A stretch of 64,000 nucleotides of DNA from Mesostigma viride (lineage: Eukaryota; Streptophyta; Mesostigmatophyceae; Mesostigmatales; Mesostigmataceae): contig RPFO01001162.1 of assembly GCA_009746045.1 (NCBI GenBank), positions 836,478 through 900,477 on the forward strand, in the 5' to 3' direction. Under the pieces are notes generated by a model. That model was given only the letters and a program-made list of their open reading frames with translations. It was not told where the DNA came from and did not search any database. The number at the start of each line of letters is the position of its first letter. The first letter of the stretch is position 1. Position numbers and translations under genes: made by a program. Below, piece after piece: positions 56,005 to 64,000 of this stretch.

Positions 56005-57326
56005 TGGGCATTAATTAATGAATTGATTAATTTATAATTAATCAATTAAACTCAGCGTGCCCGGGGGTGTTAATCGGAACACCTGTAATCTGCTTCCCAT
56101 CAAAGAATGCTGCAAAGGAGCCATCCTGAAGCAGACGCAACTTAATGCGCTTACCCTTGGTCTCGTGCATGCTTCTTGGCCTCCTGGACGATGGTGCTGT
56201 TCCACACCGGCCGCGCTCCTCGCCTTCAGTTGAGCCGGTGTGTAGTCCTCGTCGAGGCTGAAGTCACCGTGCTGGAGCAGACGACGTGCTCCCAGCACGA
56301 GGCGTTTGTCGTGCGTGGAGGCCATGGTGACGACGACCAGGCCCAGAGGGCCTGGCAGCCGAATGGCACGTTGAATGGCAACACGGTTCTGGAGCTGCAG
56401 CTTCCCCAGAAACGCTGGGCCGCGCAGCTCCTCGGCAAGTGAGTGTGCTGTCTCCTGTGCTGCCTCGGCTTTCTGGAATCCTTTAATTACCATATTGCGT
56501 TGGCGTTGCTGCACTGCATTCTGGGTGACCGCAGCGGTAGCTGCAGACTTGGCCGCCTGTTGAACGATGGTGGTCAACTGCTTGCCGGTGACATTGGCAA
56601 ACGTGGTAGTTTTGGCAGGGGCTGCCATTGAATTGAATTGAATTGAATTGTAACATAACTCCGTTGGGAGTATATGTAGCACATAGCCCAGAGAAGGGGC
56701 ATATGGCCTATCATACATTCTAAGCTACTTCCTGAGCAAGGGGCTGCCATGGCGGTCTTCAGCTCCAGCATCGTCGCCTTCAGGACCTTAATGTCGTCCT
56801 GCACGGTCGTAAAAGACTGTGCGAGGTCCTGCAGCGGCACGGTAAGATCGGTCGCGGGGGCTGGCCTGGCGATGGGCGTCGCCGGCAGCGCGACAAGGTC
56901 AGGGCAGCACGAAATAAGACAAGCAAGACGGCAATCTTCGGGCTCCCACTCAGGCCACCGATCCGAAGGAGCGTCCAGAACCTGGCCGCTGCAAGGGTGG
57001 CGAATCGGGGCGTCGTGTTCGTTGCGGAGCTTCAGCACGTTTAGCACGTCGGCGTTGCTGAAGCCGAGGAAGACAGCGATGTCGTCCAGGCTCAAACGCT
57101 TGTCTGGCATGTAGAATGAGGAAGAAATGGAGTCCGGCAAGGAGGTTTCAGCCACTATCGGAGTTGCTTCCGAAGTCGCTGCCGAAGTCTTGGTTCGCTT
57201 GTTAGCGGCGTTCTTGGCGACGACAGTGTCGTGGGCGACTTTGTTTGCAGCAATCTGGGCATCAATAGATTCGGCAGCAAGAGCTGAAGACGATGCGGGG
57301 ACCTCCATGGCTACGTTGAATAGCAC
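56005..57326 (-). pseudogene. LINE ORF1-like gene remnant (L1-type), frameshifted and interrupted
   Basis: Reading from 57326 down, an N-terminal part (SLDDIAVFLGFSNADVLNVL, then a coil QDDIKVLKATMLELKTA) is split by a 110-bp insertion. The frame then resumes (VTGKQLTTIVQQAAKSA, MVIKGFQKAEAAQETAHSL, AIQRAIRLPGPLGLVVVTM, KRLVLGARRLLQHGDFSLDE, DYTPAQLKAR). This order (coil, RRM-like region, then a CTD with EDYTPAQ) resembles L1-type ORF1 RNA-binding proteins. Near 56170 at least two frameshifts follow, and the last codons are readable only in another frame (KLRLLQDGSFAAFFDGKQ). It ends at a TTAATT-rich tail (about 56005-56050) with no ORF2 after it. It is a dead copy. Confidence 0.7.
56629..56738 (-). 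mobile_element. Retroelement family 3 fragment inserted in LINE ORF1, with 12-bp target duplication
   Basis: It is flanked by AGGGGCTGCCAT at 56617-56628 and 56739-56750. On the minus strand it carries GGGCTATGTGCTACATATAC, CTCCCAACGGAG and a (TTCAA)n tail, homologous to the end of the element at 33658-33868. The insertion splits the ORF1 frame exactly at the duplicated codons (MAAP). Confidence 0.88.
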
Positions 57327-57507
57327 CTAGACGATGGCAGGGGGCGCAGGCACACGGTTCACGTGCGTGGTGCCGCCATATCGTGCAGAAAAATAGCGAT
57401 ATCTGCTGGGCAGGCCGCTGGCGATAACTTGCGAAATCCGGGGCGATGGCTGCCAAAAATTAGATCAGTGTGTTCGTCATCAAAAAGCGAGAGAGTGGAT
57501 GTGGTGC

Positions 57508-57850
57508 TCAAACTGGGCTGGGACCACTAGGTTGTCCAGCAACAACTGGATGTAGTTCGTGACAGGTTTCCCTACCCTTTTGGGAATGCCCTCGGGGCCA
57601 GGCCAGGTCAGAATGTGTCGCCCGGCCCTGGCTGGCCAAGCCGCTGGGGGCCGGCCAGGCCAAGGGCGGTGTCGACCTGGCTGGTGCGAGCAAGGTGTCC
57701 TACAAATGCTATCCTACGCTGCCTAATCTCGTCCGAAATACGAGGCATGCCATGATACAACGACTCTGATGACGGACGCTCGGAAAACCCTACGTTAAGG
57801 ACCTGTCGGAGCATCCTGTAAACCGTGCCGTCTAGCCTAGCTGCCAGTTT
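57508..57850 (-). pseudogene. LINE ORF2 C-terminal fragment
   Basis: The minus-strand frame 57814-57608 reads VLNVGFSERPSSESLYHGMP then RISDEIRQRRIAFVGHLART. This resembles the segment after the reverse transcriptase domain in many non-LTR retrotransposons (LYG.LPR.S..IR.RR..F.GH..R). It is truncated on both sides and followed by degraded sequence. Confidence 0.65.
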
Positions 57851-58012
57851 GGGTGCCCAAATTAACGTGCAAGTTATGAGCTCCGCCGTCAGCCATGGCT
57901 ACCTCGCACGTGGCTCTTGGCTTGGTTAATACTAGTACGCACTGCTCGATTTAAAAAAAATAAAAATTTTAATGGATGGATGGGGACACGCAATCCCATC
58001 AAGCCAACTCTA

Positions 58013-58240
58013 TTATGTAGCGAGGGAGATACGGTGGTCCACATCGGCCTCGCAGCTGGGGAGTAAGCTACCCAGCAACTTGGCGCTCCCGTAGGAAGTG
58101 CACACCGAGGTGGTGGACCCTTCATACAGATTGCGGATGACAGCAATGAGGGGGATCCGGAACAGAGCGAGGATGTCCCACAGCGCAGGCCAGAAAACCA
58201 AGTCGAAAGCTTTGATGAAGTCCACCAGCACAAGGTGCTA
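58013..58240 (-). pseudogene. Reverse transcriptase fragment of a non-LTR retrotransposon
   Basis: The minus-strand frame contains LVDFIKAFDLVFWPALWDIL, then ALFRIPLIAVIRNLYEGSTT. This is the conserved RT block around the first catalytic aspartate (D-F-x-K-A-F-D). The frame is lost before the second catalytic motif. It shares orientation with the C-terminal fragment at 57508-57850 and may derive from the same element by internal deletion. Confidence 0.75.
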
Positions 58241-59137
58241 AGGGGGCTCACCAGGCTGAAGATCCATGAATACCCGGGGGCACATTCATGCCAACCTGCT
58301 CTACCTACCTTCGCAAGCCATGCACACAACAAGCATGAATGTAATGACTGAGCCAAATGAAAGTTAGTTTCTTACACTTAACGATAACAAGGAACCTTGT
58401 ATTATAGCATCTCCTTGTTTGAACAAGGACCTTGTATTATTAAGTAGGCAAAAAGCTCTGCACTTTGCTTTCAAATATATACAACAGGAGGCACTACCAA
58501 GGGCAAAGCTGTCTCATGTGAAAGAACACCTACATAGCATCTACCTTGACCAAGTGTTTTCCGCACAGGCTCCCATGCAAAAGAGAAAAGGCTGCTTGAC
58601 TTGACGTGCTGAACAAGATCGTTACTAAACTGTTTCTACCATATCTACAGGTGTGAAGACAGGCATAGTCAGCTCCCAGCTTGTCCCCATGAGCTCAGAT
58701 GCTCGCAGGTGCACTGTACTCAGATTCCTCTCCCCGTCACCGCAACTGCGCCGTCACATCGCTGTCATGTCAACTCGCCTTGCCACTAAGCAATGCACGC
58801 CCTTAGGTAATCGGCACCGCCATTCCCGACGACGTCAAAGCTATGAAATCACTGCAACAACAAAGCGGAAACCACGATTTGACTACCTGCACCGTCCATG
58901 ATAAGGCGCCCACCAGCTACCAGCGTGGCAACCATTCTGTTCTTTTTTCCCAACCCCATTTGGAATCCAACCCTAGACCTAGCAATCAATCTCCGGCTTC
59001 CGTGGCAGCTGCATCAGCCAGTGAAATGTGCTTCATCTCCGCAGGCTGTTGCCAAATGCATTCAAAAACCCTGAAAAAACGTCATGGAATGGTGGTCGGG
59101 ATCCCATCTTCAACAAACAACTTTACTCTTGAGTCCT
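58241..59137. other. Intergenic, no gene recognised
   Basis: This is the 3' flank of the acidic-protein gene. Short frames have no recognisable product. CCTTGTATTAT occurs twice (about 58393 and 58430). No tail, hairpin or RNA gene was identified. Confidence 0.4.
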
Positions 59138-60312
59138 TTACTCCGAGTCCAAGACGTCTGTGAAGTCCTCCCCATTATCCTCGACCAGGGAGTCAGCGGA
59201 CGAGTCCTCCTCCTCCTCGTCAACAACTTCCTCGTCCTCTTCCTCCTCCTCCTCCTCCTCCCCATCAGAATCATCAACATCCTCCTCCGTGTCATCATCT
59301 GCGTCCTCATCCACATCCTCCTCCTCAACCGCCTCGCCAACATCCTCCTCATCAGAACCAAAGACGTCCCCGCCCTCAACATCATCCGAGTCATCGCTCG
59401 ACTCCATCTCCTCCTCGTCGTCCACCTCAAGCAGACGCCGTCCAGTCTCCTCCTCCACTCCAATCTCCTCGGTCTCCTCAGCGCCATTCTCCTCAGTCTC
59501 CTCCTCGGCTCCAGTCTCCTCCTCAATTTCCTCAGCCCCAGTCTCCTCCTCAGCACCCTGCTCGTCGGTGGCGATGTCCCCCTCACCCACAACCTCCTCC
59601 TCAGTTGCAAGCTCCTGCTCGGCGGCAACCCCCTCCTCAGCTACTGCATCCTCCTCAGCCACAGCCTCCTCAGCCACAGCTTCCTGGTCTGGAAAAGCCT
59701 CCTCAGCCGTGAAGGCTTCCTCAGCCGCAACGGCGTCCTCAGCGTCAATGGCTTCCTCAGCGGGGACATCCTCGAGTTGCATCATCGCCTCGCCCTGCTC
59801 TGAGGACACGGAGTTACCGTTATCTTCGGCAAGTTCCTCATCGTCGGCGTTTTCAGCCAGCATATCGTTGAATGCGGAAGCCTCGATGAGCTCATCGTCT
59901 TGAGAGCCATCGTCTTCAGAGACATCTGCATCTTCGGACATTGCACTGTCGTCAAAGGCTGCCCCATCGGCAAAGTCCTGGAAGAGCTCCCAATTCGAAT
60001 TCTCGTCGTCAGAGTCCACGCCTTCCGCGGCGTTGTCCTCTAGCACAACAGCTTCCTTCAAGGGGTCCTCATCGGGCTCCGAAATTCCTGCAGAAGCGAC
60101 AAGCAGCACGCGTAAAGGTGTAAGGTCTCAACCGGCAAAAGGCGCATCGCAATTAAAGAAGCTATTCCACAGCGAAGATTTAGAAACTTAAGGAAAGAAA
60201 ACTTACCCGCATAGCCAGAGGGAATATCACGGGCGTCCACGGTCGTAAAGAAAACAAACACGCTGGAGAATGCCAGCAAAGCCAGCAACGCTATCTTTGA
60301 GGATCTCGCCAT
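59138..60312 (-). CDS. Secreted, extremely acidic low-complexity protein (2 exons)
   Basis: Minus-strand exons 60312-60207 and 60087-59138 join in phase (GCG G|GA, making Ala-Gly) to give 351 aa and TAA. The donor is GTAAGT and the acceptor CTGCAG. The N-terminus (MARSSKIALLALLAFSSVFVFFTTVDAR) is a clear signal peptide or anchor. Almost everything after it is Glu/Asp/Ala/Val-rich, with repeats such as AEEAFTAEEAF and EEETGAEE, one RRLLEV basic break, and a C-terminus of long Glu/Asp runs. The predicted pI is very low. Such proteins can bind calcium or act in cell wall or ER lumen; no domain supports a specific role. A start 12 nt upstream (Met at 60324) is also possible. It is divergent from the peroxiredoxin gene. 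Confidence 0.82.
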
Positions 60313-61254
60313 GATAGGCGGCAAAACTCCAAAACAACTCAGTAATTTCCAACCTCACAGCGGACGTGAATAGGTTCAAAGGCAACACCGACACGATAAC
60401 TCCAAGAACTGTCAAACGGCCTTGGTATGAAAGCGGATGGCTCTTCTCGGCGATTCGCACGGGCACGAACACAGGCGATTTCTGCGCAAAACCTCGGCGT
60501 TTGTTGCGGGTTGCGCAAAAATTGTGGAGGCGTCACGCGTGCCCCTGACGTGGCGGTATGAGACTACCCGCACACTGTACAGCACTGGACATTGCACATT
60601 TGCACTGCCCAATTGGCCATGTACATCTGGACAGCAAGAGGGAAACAGTGCTAGTGTATGCCACTTACTTTGCACCCGTATCCGTTTCCGTTCCGCGCCA
60701 CCTTTGACTCGGCTATTGGCCGCCAACGAGCACTTATAATAGCCCCGCGGGATTTGGGCTGGTATCGGCGCGACGCGTGTGTGTCTCGGCGCGGGGGGCC
60801 GTGTCGGTTACTGTATTAGTGAAGGTCATAGTTATTAAGTACTGTATAATTATCGTCTCTGACAACGTTGTTCACTGTGCGAATCGCGATCCTCTGCAGC
60901 CTTCTGCAACACAGTTTGCCGGTGGGGCGTCTGAAGGCGCAAGAAGAGCTGACCAGGGTGATTTTCTGCAGCCGCTTACTGTACAGTACTGTACAGTACA
61001 GTAATCCACTGGCGAAAGCCCTGGGCACTTGGTCTGCGGCCATCTCCTGGGTGATCCTACAGATGATCAGATCTGGAACGGCCTTCATCCCGGCGGCTGA
61101 CTACTGACGTGTCGTTGACTAGAGCGAGATCGAGAGAACGAGCTGGTGCGTTTGGCAGTTGGCACAAACGGCAATCCCAACAGACGTCGTCATCTTGAGC
61201 ACACTAAGTCGTGAAGTCGACCTTCGTGTCGCTGCATACCTACTTTGAGCAAAA
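60313..61254. promoter_or_regulatory. Shared divergent promoter region (acidic protein / peroxiredoxin)
   Basis: This 942-bp region lies between two start codons facing apart. It contains a TATAATAG at about 60735, a TGACGT motif near 61107, several TACTGTA motifs, and the GTAC cluster at 60981-60999. No retroelement remnant was recognised. Confidence 0.55.
60981..60999. promoter_or_regulatory. Four GTAC cores at 5-bp spacing
   Basis: GTAC begins at 60981, 60986, 60991 and 60996, within CTGTACAGTACTGTACAG. GTAC is the core bound by SBP-domain factors such as Chlamydomonas CRR1 in copper and hypoxia responses. The site lies about 260 bp before the peroxiredoxin ATG. Use as a binding site is inference. 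Confidence 0.35.
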
Positions 61255-62698
61255 ATGGTGTGTAACTTAGGGGAGATTGCTCCTGATTTTAAAGCAAATA
61301 CTTCGACTGGACCTATTCAATGGCATGAATACATCGATAAATCTTGGGCTATCCTTTTCTCGCATCCAGGCGATTATACGCCTGTGTGTACGACAGAACG
61401 TAGGTTTTCTTTTGACAGTTCCTAAGCGCATAGCTTGTTGTTTCTGCTCTTCCTCCGGTATTTGTTTTTCAGCAATGGCTATTAAACAAATTTGCTGACT
61501 ATTACTTTGACGTGCGACCTCTTTTTCGCAACATTGTGGTCCACATGGCGTGAACATCTCGACGCTTGGGATTCTGCGTCCAACTTTCTCAGTTGGACAA
61601 GTTGCGAAGTACGTAACTAGGAGTCGGTTGGAAAGCGTTGTAGGTTAATGGCGCGCATGCTTGCATGATATCAAGATTAAAGCATGTGGATTGGGCGTAT
61701 GCTGCCGGGATGACCGCTAAGGACACACCGTTTCCTTTTCCTTTTTTTTCCCCCCTCCGAAATGGGCCGGCCGTTGCATGTTCCGGGCGAATGCCTTCCT
61801 TTCTTTGCTCATTGCTGCCTTTCACTTTACTAAGTTTCTTCACACCGATTTTGGGTCGTGCTTTCTTGCCACGTGTCTACCCGCGTGTGTTTGCTTATCC
61901 AGGTTAAAAAATGAATTTGACAAGAGGGGCGTCAAGGTAAGCTTGTGCAACATATGCAGTTCAGACTCGCCCATAATGCTACTTATGCTCTATGTTGCAA
62001 TATTGTTTTGTCTCGTCGTTCATTACTTCTGTTTCCCAGTCATTGCGGCCTCAGAAGTCACCTTGTATGGGATGTAACTTTTAGACCATGACGGAAGTCA
62101 CAAGATGGTTGCTAAGCTCTGCTATTGCGCATATGCAAGAGAGCTGGCTGGGTCACTCACACTTGCCATACTAGGCCAATAGGATTCGTGGCTAAATCAC
62201 CGGGTGGAGCAGATACTGTCCAAAGGAGGACCTGTTGGGCTGGCCTAGCCTGGCCAGAGCATGTCTGCACCCCACCCCACCCCACCCCACCCCATTTGTG
62301 GTCCATGGTGGCTGCCGCCCCAACGATATGCCCTTGGCCTTACCACTCCTTACCCCCACTCCTTACCACTCTTCTTTGTCATCCCTTGCGACTGGCCTCG
62401 GCATCCCGGTGGCCCTCCTCCCCCCCTCCCCCAGGTGGCGGCGCTCAGCTGCAACTCGGTGGATGACCACAAGGGTTGGGTTAAGGACATCAACGCCTAC
62501 TGCAACACGGATGTGTGGTACCCCATCATCGAGGACCTCAGCCGCGACCTGGCGGTGCTGTACGGGATGATCGACCCGGAGGAGAAGGACGCTAAGGGCC
62601 TGCCCATGACGTGCCGGGCGGTGTTTTTCATTGGTCCGGACAAGAAGGTCAAGGCCAAGATCCTGTACCCGCCGTCAACAGGGCGCGCCTTTGGCGAG
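61255..62698 (+). CDS. 1-Cys peroxiredoxin (Prx6 class), first four exons, partial at 3' end
   Basis: Exons 61255-61399, 61593-61608, 61903-61936 and 62435-62698 join in phase (1, 2, 0) into 153 residues. The protein reduces hydrogen peroxide and organic peroxides using one catalytic cysteine. Visible hallmarks are [14 protein letters not shown], with peroxidatic Cys45, Thr42 and Pro38; [54 protein letters not shown], with the conserved Arg126; and [14 protein letters not shown]. Family members are about 220 aa, so about 65-70 residues remain beyond the window, past the 12-bp satellite. Exon 2 is only 16 nt, yet it is required to encode the family motif TELGQVAK across the junctions. There is no transit peptide, so a cytosolic or nuclear location is likely. 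Confidence 0.93.
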
Positions 62699-62744
62699 GT
62701 GAGCGCCCGTGGGTGAATAGTATGAGTAGCCCATGAAAAGCGTG

Positions 62745-62885
62745 AGTGTCCATGGCTAGGGTGGGGGCGCGCAGGAGTGGGAAAGTGTCCATGGCTAGGG
62801 TGGGGGCGCGGAGGAGTGGGAAAGTGTCCTTGGCTAGGGTGGGGACGCGCAGGAGTAGGGGGAGTGTCCATGGCTAGGGTGCGCA
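62745..62885 (+). repeat. Intronic tandem repeat, 39-40 bp x 4
   Basis: GTGTCCATGGCTAGGGTGGG recurs at 39-40-bp spacing (CATGGCTAGG-type starts at about 62751, 62790, 62829 and 62869), shortly after the exon 4 donor of the peroxiredoxin gene. Confidence 0.9.
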
Positions 62886-62934
62886 GCCATGGATAGGTGG
62901 GCACCCACGAATGTAAGACCGTGGCCTGGTGGGT

Positions 62935-64000
62935 GGCATGGCAGGTGGCATGGCAGGTGGCATGGCAGGTGGCATGGCAGGTGGCATGGCAGGTGGCATG
63001 GCAGGTGGCATGGCAGGTGGCATGGCAGGTGGCATGGCAGGTGGCATGGCAGGTGGCATGGCAGGTGGCATGGCAGGTGGCATGGCAGGTGGCATGGCAG
63101 GTGGCATGGCAGGTGGCATGGCAGGTGGCATGGCAGGTGGCATGGCAGGTGGCATGGCAGGTGGCATGGCAGGTGGCATGGCAGGTGGCATGGCAGGTGG
63201 CATGGCAGGTGGCATGGCAGGTGGCATGGCAGGTGGCATGGCAGGTGGCATGGCAGGTGGCATGGCAGGTGGCATGGCAGGTGGCATGGCAGGTGGCATG
63301 GCAGGTGGCATGGCAGGTGGCATGGCAGGTGGCATGGCAGGTGGCATGGCAGGTGGCATGGCAGGTGGCATGGCAGGTGGCATGGCAGGTGGCATGGCAG
63401 GTGGCATGGCAGGTGGCATGGCAGGTGGCATGGCAGGTGGCATGGCAGGTGGCATGGCAGGTGGCATGGCAGGTGGCATGGCAGGTGGCATGGCAGGTGG
63501 CATGGCAGGTGGCATGGCAGGTGGCATGGCAGGTGGCATGGCAGGTGGCATGGCAGGTGGCATGGCAGGTGGCATGGCAGGTGGCATGGCAGGTGGCATG
63601 GCAGGTGGCATGGCAGGTGGCATGGCAGGTGGCATGGCAGGTGGCATGGCAGGTGGCATGGCAGGTGGCATGGCAGGTGGCATGGCAGGTGGCATGGCAG
63701 GTGGCATGGCAGGTGGCATGGCAGGTGGCATGGCAGGTGGCATGGCAGGTGGCATGGCAGGTGGCATGGCAGGTGGCATGGCAGGTGGCATGGCAGGTGG
63801 CATGGCAGGTGGCATGGCAGGTGGCATGGCAGGTGGCATGGCAGGTGGCATGGCAGGTGGCATGGCAGGTGGCATGGCAGGTGGCATGGCAGGTGGCATG
63901 GCAGGTGGCATGGCAGGTGGCATGGCAGGTGGCATGGCAGGTGGCGTGGCAGGTGGCGTGGCAGGTGGCATGGCAGGTGGCGTGGCAGGTGGCGTGGCAG
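62935..64000 (+). repeat. 12-bp satellite GGTGGCATGGCA, about 89 copies, running off the window
   Basis: The unit GGTGGCATGGCA is almost perfectly repeated. Only the last ~60 bp show GGTGGCGTGGCA variants. Since 12 is divisible by 3, the minus strand reads as an endless MPPA repeat, which is not a gene. The array lies in the intron after peroxiredoxin exon 4. Confidence 0.97.

Noticed and set aside
62874-63971. 365-codon minus-strand MPPA-repeat frame
   Set aside because: It is a translation of the 12-bp satellite in a peroxiredoxin intron.

Overview
This window is eukaryotic nuclear DNA, most likely from a green alga (Chlorophyta). The evidence is GC-rich genes split by many GT-AG introns, proteins rich in Ala, Arg and Glu, TGTAA polyadenylation-type signals just downstream of two stop codons, a plastid-type MATE transporter, and abundant intronic minisatellites and non-LTR retrotransposon debris. 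No bacterial operon structure, CRISPR array, rRNA or tRNA gene was found. The species cannot be named from this sequence.

Layout. (1) 68-31961, plus strand: the 3' part of a giant coiled-coil protein gene. At least 23 exons, all joined in phase, encode about 3,455 residues and then a stop. A 9-kb array of about 219 copies of a 41-bp unit fills most of one intron (16723-25697). (2) 31962-35627: a convergent intergenic region full of nested retroelement remnants and a CCCAT/CCCATAT satellite. (3) 35628-41833, minus strand: a five-exon MATE transporter of the plant EDS5-like, plastid type. Its introns hold a MITE and a minisatellite made from its own splice donor. (4) 41834-43002: a divergent intergenic region. 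(5) 43003-54385, plus strand: a seven-exon gene for a nuclear-type RD/RS/lysine-rich protein (503 aa) with a conserved C-terminal module. Two of its introns are filled by 29-bp and 45-bp minisatellites. (6) 54386-59137: a convergent intergenic region with LINE ORF1, reverse transcriptase and 3'-end fragments, one of them carrying a nested insertion. (7) 59138-60312, minus strand: a two-exon secreted, extremely acidic protein (351 aa). (8) 60313-61254: a shared divergent promoter region with four GTAC cores 5 bp apart. (9) 61255 onward, plus strand: a 1-Cys peroxiredoxin (Prx6 class) with a 16-nt microexon. Its last exon or exons lie beyond the window, past a 12-bp satellite that runs off the end.

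The main theme is the link between tandem repeats and splice sites. In at least six introns, copies of the exon end plus its GT donor recur just downstream of the real donor, from one extra copy up to arrays of 11 or more. The 9-kb array, in turn, directly abuts the acceptor of the next exon. Retroelement remnants concentrate in the two convergent (3'-to-3') intergenic regions; I recognised none in the two divergent promoter regions. The genes show no obvious shared pathway. The longest open reading frames in the window (over 1,000 codons) are artefacts of satellites with periods divisible by 3 or with few stops, not genes.
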